Positions 29,784 to 39,770 of a stretch of DNA of 64,000 bases are shown here, one piece after another. This stretch comes from Apiosordaria backusii (lineage: Eukaryota; Ascomycota; Sordariomycetes; Sordariales; Lasiosphaeriaceae): the NCBI GenBank assembly GCA_030549205.1, contig JAUKTV010000003.1:496001-560000 (forward strand), written 5' to 3'. Within the stretch, counting starts at the first letter, position 1; every line of letters starts with the position of its first letter. The notes under the pieces are model-generated. The model did not search any database. It saw nothing but the letters and a program-made list of their open reading frames with translations, and had not been told where the DNA came from. A program made the translations under genes and the position numbers.

Positions 29784-32700
29784 GCTGCTGACTCCCTATA
29801 ATGACCAGGCAAAGATGCTCCCTGGCCGATTTTCAACGCATTGAAGATATTCTGCCATGAATCGACAGCGATGTGAGAAAAACCACGCCCCTCTTCTTCC
29901 TGCTCTTTATACCACTCCAAAGTAGGTCGGAACTGATACCTCATCCATTGCGAGCGTGGCCCGTGCTTATTCCGCCAGAGACGGGCTTCTTCATAGAGCC
30001 TGTTCCTGCACTTGGATGGGCCAGCTCTCGAAAGTGGCCGCCCTGTGCCGCGGGGTGGGTGGAAAATAATGCGGGCGTCTTCTTCTTCTGATGTATCAGA
30101 CTCTTCAGTATCCATCGCCACATCCTCCTTTTCACTACCCAGTTGTCCTCGACTAAGCTCCGCAGTGAGCCTCACCCGCTTGTATCCGCTGTCGGACCTT
30201 CTCATGACACTATACGGTGCAGGAACAAATTCCTTAAACTTGGCATCATCACCGATGGCTTGAAGAAATAGGGTAACAACATCAAGGTCATGCACGGAAT
30301 GACACTCATCCGGGATCTTGTAGCCCCCAAGCCACACATCGGTCAGCTCGGTGCCAATATTCTTCATTGGCCCATGCTCTCGAGTATGTTGGACTACTTG
30401 GCGCTGCATGAAGGTGAGCTCGCCTTCAGTTGGTTCACGATCCCCAAACTTCCTCGGAGCCGCCGGATCCCAAATGATGAGCTCGGCATCTCGAGACCAC
30501 GGCCTCCTATACGCGTTTTTTGGCCGATAAAATGCGAGCCAAGGGTGTCGTTTTGGTCTCCGATCGTTTGGTTTATTGGAAGGGTCCCATTCCTCAGCAA
30601 TCGTATAGAAAAACCCAACATATGTATTGTACCGCGTTTTGCCTGTGCCCCCTCCCCAGCGAAACGCCCAGTTGAACCAGGTCGAAATAGTGGCCCAGTT
30701 CTGAGCAAAATCATAATAATGATCCGCCATTTCGCTATCGGACCACGAGACCGGAAACATGTATAACACCCAGACCGTGCTGTTAAAATCCGGTGGCCCC
30801 AGGTCTCTGAGCATATTGGTAAACGAGTTCTTATCTGCCCGGGTGAAGAGGTCGCTCTGGACTTCCTGCAACACCTGGGCCTGAAAGACTCCAGCAGAGG
30901 TGGCAGCATTGGTGGCCATGTGTGTGTCATCACCAGCAGCGGGTGCCGCCGGCTGCTCACTCTGCGCATTCCGAGCCTGATACAGTTCCAGTGTGGCCTT
31001 CATCACGGAGTCGGGGTCGTTGATGGTATATTTGGTATACGTCGGAACGGCGATTTCCCGCTCTCCTCTCGCGCACCGACGCGCCGTCATGGTGTCATCA
31101 GAACCAAGTACGTAAAAGTGGCGGAACTGGTCCATTCGCAGCGTCGACCAGTACCCAAACCAGTTCACCAAACTTTGCTCGTCATTCGGGTCAATCGACT
31201 CGATGGCGTATACAAGAGTGGCACCCTCTTCGTTGTCGCCAACCGGAGGGACCTTCCTCTTCCTCAAGTCGTCGAGTTCAAAGGCCTTTGTGGCTGTGAG
31301 GAACCGGCACTGGCAGTCTTCCTTGCTGAGTCCCTTCAAATTCTCCTCAATAGCGAGACTGGCTGTGCTTTCTGTTGCCGTGGGAGAAGCTAGCAAGTCT
31401 GCACGATCCTGTTCCTTCTCTGTCGCTAGGTCCCTGAGATATGTCGCGATATCCCACGCGGTGACCAGCCGACAAGTGGTAGATTTCGAAAAGTATGTTA
31501 GGAACCAGTCGATGATCTCGAGGGCCCGAGTTGGCTCTGAGACCAAAAAACTTGGGGTCAACAGTATTGCCGTCCCTTGAGGGAACAAGCGACTAAGCTG
31601 GAGGTGGCCTGGAGCCACGGGCTCTTCTTCCAACAGTGAGTTCGTGGAGGGAAACATCGGGAGAGTGCTGATCGGCTCTGTTAAACACCACCATCTATCA
31701 TCTTGGTTGAACAGGTGGTATCTTAAGTTCGGCATTCGGTGCAAAACCCAGGCGAGTAGCTCATGCACAATTACGACACCTGATGTCCTTTCTGAAGCGA
31801 GCTTAGCTTGAAAGGCATGCCAGCTCCCGGGATTCTCGCTGGTGAAGATGCAGCAATCCGGGTTCGAAGCCCGGAGCCAGTGGAAGAACAACAGACGCAC
31901 TTCCAACTTCGAGTCGGGAAATGCCAGAAAGAAGTGATGGGTGGACGAGGGCTTTGATGGCAGCAGTTTCTTGTAGTCAAAGTTGAAGAACTTCTGCAGG
32001 ATTGCTTGTCGATTCGGTAGCTGCTTGTCAACGCCTATTGCCTTGGATGGCACACTATCGGGTTCCGGCAGCAGAGCCAAATAGTCTTCGTGCGGGGTGA
32101 AGATGTAATACTCGAGATCGAGCTCAGGTGAAGCAGCGTTTTTTTCTGATACTGGTAGCCCTGTGAGCTGAACCGGGTTCCATTCCTCACACTTTGTTGG
32201 GTAAATAAGTATGCTGTACTCTGGACAAGCACAGAGCAGTCCCAGCATGCCCGCTCGCAGATAAGTCGCTACATTGGTTAGAGTACGCTTGTCAGTATCA
32301 GACAACACCCCTCCAAATGCCAAAGCTCTTTTCACCATTGAGTTGAATGAAGTAGTCACTGCAGTAGCAAGACAGGTGTGACTAAACTCCAAGGTTTCGG
32401 CGGCGAGGAAGCTGGCAAGCAACCCATCGTGGGCAGATTCGTCAGGTAAACAGGTGAAGGTTGCCTGAATAGGTTCCGACCCAGACCCTGGCTTGCCAAA
32501 CATCACCCTCTTCTGGGAATTGGCTTTTCCTTGGGTTAGAGGTATGACCTCAGGCTGCTGTGGAGGCAACATGGGAGGTGGGGTAGGAGGCCGATGAGAG
32601 AAGGATTTTGAGGGCTGTAAAGAAGCCGACGCTTGATTGCTTTCTATCGGGCCGTCAACATCCATATCCATGGGTTCCGGCTCATGAAAAGTGACAACAT

Positions 32701-34228
32701 TGTTCTCGTCATCATTCCATCTCACGGATTTTCTCTTTTTTGGAAGGGGGTTCAAGATAGTCGCCGTGCCTGTTGAGGATTGTGGCACGAGGGCTTTTGA
32801 GGATGGTGGCGCGCCTGTTGATGTTGGTGATATGCCTGCTGATACCGGCGTGAGAACTGTTGATTCCGGAGGTAGGCCTGTCGATACAGGTGTGGGGCCT
32901 GCTGGATTTGCGGGTGCGGGCGACGGTGCTTGCGGTTGTGGCTCTGAATGCAGCTCCATTGCGTCGTCGGCAACAAAGAGGTCATCTCCCCCATCTTTTG
33001 ATCGTCTTGACAAAAGTTCATCTTCTTCATCTTTTGATATTCGTCTCGCTGCAGCCGGCCCTTTGGTGACCGGGAAGAGGGCCACGTGGGAGGGGTCAGG
33101 CGCAAGATCCTCCCTTGCGCGGCTACGGAGTTGGGCCACCCTCCCGATGTGCATGTTGCTGAAGGGCTTCGGGTCTTTGCTCGGATTGGACATGACTTCC
33201 TCGATGGTGGCTCGCTTTTTTCTGATTTTGCCACTTGTAAATATATTGCCTGTACGGCCTGGAATAGTCTTTTGGGCAGACTTTCGGGCCATTAAAGTCT
33301 TTTGACCCGACGAGGCTACCCTTATAGATGAACCTCTCGCACCAAGAGCAGCGTCTGATTTCTTGGTCTTTGATTTTGGCAATCCACCAGTCAAATCTTT
33401 GCTTGACTTTCTTGCAGTTCCCTCGTAGCCAGTGGTTGGCGGACGTGTAGCCTGCCGTTTCTTGGTGGAAGAGGATGTCTGTGGGTCCGATGTTGCTGCA
33501 GTTTGCACAGGTTTGGTTGGTTTGCCTGACAGGCTTGCTTGTCTTGGCCTCTCCTTGTTTGCTTTCGACACTGCTGGCGATTTCGCAGCTTTGGACTTTG
33601 TTGGCGACTTTGGTGTACTGGTACTAATAGGTCGTGCGATGCCCTTTTTCTGCATCGAGGTCGAAGCCTGTCGTGACTTGGGCACCTTGGGCCGAGACAC
33701 AGGGGTCACATCTTCCAAATCGTCATCCTCGCTCGCCTCTTCATCGCTTGAGTCCTCGTCTCGAGACGTGGATGACTTGCGCGATGTTGTCAACAAGGGC
33801 TCTGTCAAAGGAAGCCCAAGACGTGCACGCTTTGCATTGCGACGGCGATGTCTTTCTTTTTGCTCACGTTCCTTTCGTTCCTGAACCTCGAAGTACTTGT
33901 CGACATCGAAGGGTTCCATTTCTCCGGCCGCTTGCTTTGCCTTTGTCTCGGCCCATTGGGCACTAAGTTCATCGCCCAGGTTCTCTGCTGGCTCCCAGGT
34001 ACTGTCCCAAAAGGGATCGAACTGTGTGGCATCCCATTGAACAAGATAGTACAGTATACCCTCTTGGTTCTTGCGCTCAGCCAAAATCGTTTCGACGACA
34101 TACTCTTGATCGTCGTCGGCCGGGACTGTGGATGTGAGGGAGATGTTGTCATCATCGCTCTCGACCGGGTCATCTTCTTGTCTCGAGACTCGCCTCTCAG
34201 CGGCCCCAATGCCGACGTTTTTGAACAT
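29771..34228 (-). CDS. Large chromodomain protein, first ORF of a UAG-interrupted gene
   Basis: Single-exon ORF of 1485 residues, MFKNVGIGAAERRV to a TAG. A chromodomain lies at about residues 42-95 (EYVVETILAERKNQEGILYY, LVQWDATQFDPFWDSTWEP), a fold that reads methylated histone tails. A long disordered Ser/Lys/Pro region follows (about 120-560). Two folded parts come next: about 640-980, with LRAGMLGLLCACPEYSILIY and SGVVIVHELLAWVLHRMPNL, and about 1000-1470, with LVNWFGYWSTLRMDQFRHFY, WVLYMFPVSWSDSEMADHYY and PWLAFYRPKNAYRRPWSRDA. The N-terminal chromodomain plus large C-terminal module recalls S. pombe Chp1, a heterochromatin/RNAi protein, but I cannot confirm orthology. The frame stays open for 361 codons beyond the stop. 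Confidence 0.85.
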   Translation of the reverse strand: MFKNVGIGAAERRVSRQEDDPVESDDDNISLTSTVPADDDQEYVVETILAERKNQEGILYYLVQWDATQFDPFWDSTWEPAENLGDELSAQWAETKAKQAAGEMEPFDVDKYFEVQERKEREQKERHRRRNAKRARLGLPLTEPLLTTSRKSSTSRDEDSSDEEASEDDDLEDVTPVSRPKVPKSRQASTSMQKKGIARPISTSTPKSPTKSKAAKSPAVSKANKERPRQASLSGKPTKPVQTAATSDPQTSSSTKKRQATRPPTTGYEGTARKSSKDLTGGLPKSKTKKSDAALGARGSSIRVASSGQKTLMARKSAQKTIPGRTGNIFTSGKIRKKRATIEEVMSNPSKDPKPFSNMHIGRVAQLRSRAREDLAPDPSHVALFPVTKGPAAARRISKDEEDELLSRRSKDGGDDLFVADDAMELHSEPQPQAPSPAPANPAGPTPVSTGLPPESTVLTPVSAGISPTSTGAPPSSKALVPQSSTGTATILNPLPKKRKSVRWNDDENNVVTFHEPEPMDMDVDGPIESNQASASLQPSKSFSHRPPTPPPMLPPQQPEVIPLTQGKANSQKRVMFGKPGSGSEPIQATFTCLPDESAHDGLLASFLAAETLEFSHTCLATAVTTSFNSMVKRALAFGGVLSDTDKRTLTNVATYLRAGMLGLLCACPEYSILIYPTKCEEWNPVQLTGLPVSEKNAASPELDLEYYIFTPHEDYLALLPEPDSVPSKAIGVDKQLPNRQAILQKFFNFDYKKLLPSKPSSTHHFFLAFPDSKLEVRLLFFHWLRASNPDCCIFTSENPGSWHAFQAKLASERTSGVVIVHELLAWVLHRMPNLRYHLFNQDDRWWCLTEPISTLPMFPSTNSLLEEEPVAPGHLQLSRLFPQGTAILLTPSFLVSEPTRALEIIDWFLTYFSKSTTCRLVTAWDIATYLRDLATEKEQDRADLLASPTATESTASLAIEENLKGLSKEDCQCRFLTATKAFELDDLRKRKVPPVGDNEEGATLVYAIESIDPNDEQSLVNWFGYWSTLRMDQFRHFYVLGSDDTMTARRCARGEREIAVPTYTKYTINDPDSVMKATLELYQARNAQSEQPAAPAAGDDTHMATNAATSAGVFQAQVLQEVQSDLFTRADKNSFTNMLRDLGPPDFNSTVWVLYMFPVSWSDSEMADHYYDFAQNWATISTWFNWAFRWGGGTGKTRYNTYVGFFYTIAEEWDPSNKPNDRRPKRHPWLAFYRPKNAYRRPWSRDAELIIWDPAAPRKFGDREPTEGELTFMQRQVVQHTREHGPMKNIGTELTDVWLGGYKIPDECHSVHDLDVVTLFLQAIGDDAKFKEFVPAPYSVMRRSDSGYKRVRLTAELSRGQLGSEKEDVAMDTEESDTSEEEDARIIFHPPRGTGRPLSRAGPSKCRNRLYEEARLWRNKHGPRSQWMRYQFRPTLEWYKEQEEEGRGFSHIAVDSWQNIFNALKIGQGASLPGHYRESAAGTA

Positions 34229-35366
34229 GATGGACAGATGGGGCTGCCTGTCCCAGGCCGAGGTTGATTTTTACTGATTTTGTTTGCTACCAAGGGCGGA
34301 ATAAAATCAGACAGTTGCTGGCGGTGCTTGTATAATGGTTGATGCCTGAGGTCTGTTGACCCATTGCACCACAGCAGTGGAGCTAAGATGCCCGGGTAGT
34401 TTGACCGAGTCGTAGTTCGATTTACTGTAGCAGGTTATGGAAGAATAAAAGGAGAGGTGTGAAAAAGACGGCTCGAGAGTTGTGGCAGATATGTGCTTGG
34501 TGAGAGACCCGATTTTGCAAACGGCGGGAGGTTTCACTATAGATGAGTTAGCATTGAATTATGCACTATTATTGGAGAGATATGGGACAAGTTCGACTTA
34601 CCAATCCAGCTGATGTATCAGATGGGTCGGTTTGGTGTGTGAGTTGAGATTGTTTATTTCCACAACCCGTGAAACAACTACTGGCCTCCCGCAGGACAAA
34701 TTTATTTGTTGCTCGAGCAGTTCACCGTGACGGGATGTGAGATGAAGTTGAAGGGCGACGGGAGAACCAATCAGGCCTGAGGTCCCACTAAATAACTGCT
34801 GGGGGTTGCTGGGGGTTGCTGGGCGAAGCTGCCCCACCTTCCCATGCCACACTGTTGTCAGTATAACCACTTGGAAGTGGAAGGAACTCCCGAACGGTGG
34901 GGATTTTGGTTAGTACAGCCCTTAATTGGCACTTGGCAGCGACAATCTGTTAAGATGTCGAGGAAGGCCAGCTTTAGAGTGGGAATGGTTTCTTTGAGAT
35001 TATGTAGAAATGTCTTTGTCTTCTTCAAAACTGGGAATGCCTTGGCGTGCAAGAAGGCCTTCTTTCTAACTGCAAAGACTTTTTATGATGTAGAGGGCTT
35101 TCTAAGACGTAGAATGCCGTTTTCTATAATGCGGAGCATTTCTTTAAGAGAGGGAAGGCTTCTTTAGAACAGGTAAGACCTGTTTAAAAATAACGAAGGC
35201 CTTCTTTTAAGACTATTAAGTCTTTGAGCAAACCAAGTTAGACAGTGTCCTTGATTGTAAAATGGAGGGGAGGGTGTTGCTTGCTACTTGTAGATGTCCT
35301 GGTGCTCCCAAATGTTCAATTGGAATGTTGTCATGAGCTTCGTCATATCTTCTTCATCTTACAACA

Positions 35367-35373
35367 TATATAA
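35367..35373 (+). promoter_or_regulatory. TATA-like element
   Basis: TATATAA 77 bp upstream of a short ATG-initiated ORF; suggests a + strand transcript starting near 35400. Confidence 0.3.
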
Positions 35374-35449
35374 ATGCCGAGCTTTGTGGCGTTGGTTGTA
35401 TATCAACACCCATAACTGATTTTGAGAGTGTTTTTCTTGCAAATCAGCC

Positions 35450-35548
35450 ATGTCGCCGGCATCTCAGCGTGGGGAGAGCCGATGCTACCCTTGCAAGTTC
35501 AAGGTTCAAGCTTCGGCACGTGATATCCCCTTTGAAGTGCATGGTTGA
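35450..35548 (+). other. Short ORF (32 codons) downstream of a TATA-like element
   Basis: MSPASQRGESRCYPCKFKVQ then a short tail and TGA. The position behind a TATA box is suggestive, but there is no homology or codon-use support. It may be part of a non-coding transcript or chance. Confidence 0.2.
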
Positions 35549-36041
35549 TGTTTGAAGACCCCGGCTTGTCCAAGCCCCGAAAGTGACAAGCGCACTTCTT
35601 TGCTTCAGATATGTAGAAAGTGATCTTGTGTTGATTCCTAGTAAATTCAATAGCATATTGAGTATCGGATCTTATTCACCTTGTCACTTTTCTTATAGGT
35701 AGACACCCGACAGAAGTGCCAACCTGAAGATAGACGCAGGCAAAGAGCGCTATCAGCCATCCTAAAACAGGCCCCGAACACCGCCACTTGTTCGTCAGCT
35801 GCGGCGCTCGACCAACTGCCCTGCCTGAGTGAGACCCACCTGCCTGAGCCGCACCGCCCTGCCCTCATTGACTCCTGGACGCTGCTTGCCTGGGCGTTTG
35901 ACGGGAACCTGGCATTTGGCATCTGGCTTTGGCATCCCGTCTTTGTGCACTTGCATCAACGCATCCAACATCTACCGATCGACGACAACCTCCCCGGGAC
36001 ATTTCTGATTCATCTCGACCACAAACACCTGAATCGCAGCC

Positions 36042-36969
36042 ATGGCCAACGACGAGTACGATGTAAGCCTTGCTTTCCCAAACTCGTGCCTGGGAACCCC
36101 TTGATGGACATTGCGCTGACGAGACCCTCTTTCTGCTCCATTAGTTCCTATTTAAAGGTGCCTACCCCCGACCGCGCCCGCGCAACGAGACGCATCATGT
36201 CGCTGACCTTGACGTTTATCTACAGTGGTGTTGATTGGAGACTCTGGTGTCGGAAAGTCGAACCTGCTCAGCCGGTTCACCCGCAATGAGTTCAACTTAG
36301 ATTCCAAGTCGACCATCGGCGTCGAGTTCGCCACGAGATCGATCCAAGTCGACAACAAGACCATCAAGGCACAGATCTGGGACACTGCGGGTCAGGAACG
36401 GTATCGCGCCATCACCTCTGCCTACTACCGCGGCGCCGTCGGCGCTCTGCTTGTTTACGACATCAGCAAGAACATCACCTACGAGAACGTAACCCGGTGG
36501 CTGAAGGAGTTGCGGGACCATGCCGACAGCAACATTGTTATCATGTTGGTAGGAAACAAGAGCGATTTGCGACACCTGCGAGCCGTTCCCACGGACGATG
36601 CCAAGAACTTTGCGGGTATGTTTGCGACGCCTCCGGCAACAATATGGATGCCTGGGATGTGCTGGGCTTGGGCTGACGTATGCGTTTTGTAGCCGAGAAC
36701 CACCTTTCTTTCATTGAGACCTCAGCCCTCGATGCGACCAACGTCGAGCTTGCCTTCCAGAATATTTTGACCGGTACGTCCCATTCGCTTACTTGACATG
36801 GTTGAAAACTTAATGGGGACTAATACTTTGCATTCCAGAAATCTATAACATCGTATCGACCAAGAGTTTCGCCGAGGAGGACGGCAAGAAGTTCGACCCA
36901 AGGGAGGGTGGCACAAACATCACGTTGAGCCAGGAAGGGCCAAAGGGGGAGTCTAAGGGTTGCTGTTAA
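36042..36969 (+). CDS. Rab11-type small GTPase (Ypt3/Ypt31)
   Basis: Membrane-traffic GTPase of the late Golgi and recycling endosome; drives exocytic vesicle delivery and hyphal tip growth. Five exons, 36042-36062, 36145-36157, 36226-36615, 36693-36773 and 36839-36969, give 211 residues. MANDEYDFLFKVVLIGDSGV leads into the P-loop GDSGVGKSNL. The Rab11-specific switch I STIGVEFATRSI, then WDTAGQERYRAITSAYYRGA, NKSDLRHL and ETSALD complete the G motifs. The C-terminus GCC is a double-geranylgeranylation site. Exon 2 is only 13 nt (FLFK region) yet has proper flanking splice sites. Confidence 0.96.
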
Positions 36970-37778
36970 TAGGCGGATATGATTACACATGGCGTCACTT
37001 TATGTCTGATATGAACGGGGACCGGGATTCTTATGGCCATGGGAGAGGAAACGGATCTTGCTAAGCCTCCCGGGGATGCGTTCTACTAGCTTGTTTTTGT
37101 TGTCTACTGCTTTTACATACCTTTACTGGTTGTTGAGATTTCTACAAATGGGTTTTCCGTTTTCCGACCATCATTCAGGCATGGTTTTACGAGGCAGTTA
37201 GTTGAGTGAACTGGGATAATATATTTTTACTAAACTACCTTGGCTCAGTCCTGTTGGTGTGTCTACGTCGTGCGCTCCATCATGATGTCTTGCGTCACCG
37301 GATCATGTGTCAATGGATTCTCTGCGGCCCGGACGGAGGCCCTTCGGATACCTCCTTTCGCAGGATACAATCGGACATGGATTTTTTCTACTCGCTTTCA
37401 TTGGCATCTTTTTAGGGTTCGTTTCAAGTTTCAGGCACGTGCAAGTTCAAAAAGTCGGGTCTTGGCTTTCGACTTTCAACAGCGCAGCGCCCCCCATTGG
37501 AGACCCCTTGCTCCGTGCCCCTCGCTCACCGCCTTCCACCAAGCAACGCTAAGATAAGCCTTATCTGGAGTGGGGCCGCGAATCAGTGGACGAACTTTTT
37601 TTCTGTTGCTTGCATTGCCAATTGATTGCTGCTGCTATCTATCGACTGGCATCCGTTACCATAACTTTTTGCGACCGACGAACTGCAACACCCCACCCAT
37701 TCTTTTGACCAGAGCAAATATTCTCTTTTGATACCCCAGAAAAAACTTGGAACAGAAGGACAGCACATACGCAAACTC
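36970..37778. other. Intergenic, Rab11 3' flank and BRX1 promoter
   Basis: No supported gene. A perfect GATA palindrome at 37552-37566 is listed separately. Confidence 0.6.
37552..37566. promoter_or_regulatory. Inverted pair of GATA sites
   Basis: AGATAAG, one C, CTTATCT: a perfect 7-1-7 palindrome 213 bp upstream of the BRX1 start codon. Each arm is a full GATA-factor site; whether it is used is unknown. Confidence 0.4.
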
Positions 37779-38876
37779 ATGGCGGCCGTCTACAAATCGC
37801 TGGCCAAGACCAGCAAGGCTGACAAGATGGACATCGACGACGATGCGAAGAATGGCAGCAGCAGCAGTGGCGTCAGGAAAAACAAGCAGAGGGTGTTGAT
37901 TCTTTCTTCCAGAGGCGTTACTTACAGGTGTGTAACATACCTTGAGCATTGCGCAAAAAGAAATAGACAAGGCTAATTAACGGAATGACAATGCGCAGAC
38001 ACCGACATCTCCTCAACGACCTCGCGGCGATGCTCCCCCACGGGCGAAAAGACGTCAAGTTCGACTCCAAGTCCAAGCTGTACCAGCTGAACGAGCTGGC
38101 CGAGCTGTACAACTGCAACAATGTCATGTTTTTTGAGGCGCGCAAGGGGAAGGATCTGTACATATGGTTCAGCAAGGTTCCCAACGGGCCAACGATCAAG
38201 TTTCATGCTCAGAATTGTGAGTTTCTTTCCTACACTTGTGGAGGTATTGAGGGAACAGGAGACTGACATTGTTTTTTTCTGCGCAGTGCACACAATGGAA
38301 GAACTCCACTTTCAAGGTAACTGCCTCAAGGGTTCGCGACCAATCCTCTCCTTTGACGCCACATTCGAGACGGAACCGCATCTCAGAGTCATCAAGGAGG
38401 TCTTTACGCACATGTTTGGCGTCCCCGAGGGCGCGCGCAAGTCGAAGCCTTTTATCGACCACGTCATGGGTTTCAGCGTAGCAGATGGAAAGATTTGGAT
38501 TCGCAACTACGAGATCCGGGAGGTGGCCAAAGTAAAAGGCGAGGGCGAGGAAGATGAGGAGGAGAACAAGAAGGCGAAGAAGGGCGGGGATAGCAACCAG
38601 ACGGATATCAGCCTGATTGAGATTGGGCCGAGGTTTGTCTTGACTCCGATCATCATGCAGGAGGGCGCGTTTGGCGGGCCGATTATTTACGAGAATAAGA
38701 GGTTCATCTCGCCGAACCATGTGCGTTCTGAGCTGCGGAGGAGCAAGGCGAGCAAGCATGTGGCTAGGCAGGAGCAGACGAGGGATAACCTGGCGAGGAA
38801 AAGGAAGCTGGGTTTGGAGAATGGGGAGGTGTTTAAGGATAAGAGTGGTTTAGATACCCGGGAGCTGTTTGCGTAG
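37779..38876 (+). CDS. BRX1: Ribosome biogenesis protein BRX1
   Basis: Brix-domain protein of early nucleolar pre-60S particles. Exons 37779-37927, 37999-38216 and 38287-38876 join in phase to give 318 residues from MAAVYKSLAKTSKADKMDID. The Brix domain starts at RVLILSSRGVTYRHRHLLND and continues with LAAMLPHGRKDVKFDSKSKL, NNVMFFEARKGKDLYIWFSK, HTMEELHFQGNCLKGSRPIL, DGKIWIRNYEI and SLIEIGPRFVLTPIIMQEGA. An acidic/Lys-rich insert (GEEDEEENKKAKKGG) sits in the loop where other BRX1 proteins also vary. The start is the first ATG before the conserved block. Confidence 0.96.
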
Positions 38877-39199
38877 AGCGGGAAGAATGGAATGAGGCTC
38901 TTCTATTTCTTGTACGGCAAGTTGATATCAGATCAAGCGACACCCCTGTCCTTGTCAAAAGTTGGGGTGGATTGGTGTAATTACGGAGTGACGGGTGGTA
39001 AATTACTGTAATAAGCAAGTTTTGGGAATTTATTAACATCAGTCACCCTGCCTTCTCTTATACATTTGATCGCCTATTTCTCCAAAAATGCTAGGCTTCT
39101 CAAAGACATAACGTCCCTAGTTCAGCTCAACCTATTGTAAGCATGATACAGGTTGTCTTTCTTACCATCCCGCCCTATAAAAATAGGGCCAAAAGTGTT

Positions 39200-39297
39200 T
39201 GCAGACAGTGGGGTTCGAACCCACGCATCTCTCGATAATGGTGATAAAGTTATATGCAACTTAAAACCATCGCCTTAGACCACTCGGCCATGTCTGC
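39200..39297 (-). tRNA. tRNA-Leu (anticodon UAA) with 16-nt intron
   Basis: Acceptor stem GCAGACA/TGTCTGC with seven perfect pairs (39291-39297 and 39201-39207), discriminator A. D arm GCC...GGC; anticodon stem ATGGT/ACCAT; loop TT-TAA-G with anticodon TAA at 39261-39263. The intron runs from 39244 to 39259, after position 37. The long variable arm (ATC/GAT stem) and T arm GTGGG-TTCGAAC-CCCAC fit a class II leucine tRNA. All stems pair, so the gene appears intact. Confidence 0.93.
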
Positions 39298-39770
39298 TTT
39301 GTCATTGACGTTTTTTTGAGGCTGTCTTTGAGCTCATGTTAGTATCCTCTGCACTGTTTTGGAGGCTGTTTTAAGCACGATTCTAAGCTCATCATATCAG
39401 TCATCCTCTCTGCTGACTGTTTCCCCCTTCCTCAGAATACATACTCTGATACCCTCCTTACAGTTGCCAGAAAAAAGCTCTGCAGAAAGAACGCGGGGAA
39501 TACAATTCTGGACTGGGTGCGATATGGCGTTTTGTATACCACTGGCCGTCACCGGTTGCGAAACAACAGCACGGCGGTGTCGTCGTTAACGGCGGCGATG
39601 CTTATAGCATAACTTTTGATAGCCGCCCCAAGGAAGGGGTGGTTGAACTTTAGATTTTTTCAGCAGTGTTCTTCCGCCTCCTCCCATCTCATCTCGAGGA
39701 GGAGCTCAGTAGGGGGCGTGTTTCTTTTGTTGTTGTTATTCCATTTTTGTTTGTAAGAGGTGTAAGAGCG

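Larger units (their letters stand above)
34229..36041. other. Divergent intergenic region, 1.8 kb
   Basis: Between the chromodomain and Rab11 starts. A duplicated GGGGGTTGCT unit lies at 34800-34822. A degenerate AT-rich patch with repeated AAGGCTTTCT-like words spans about 35050-35215. A TATA element and a short ORF near 35.4 kb are listed separately. Confidence 0.5.
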
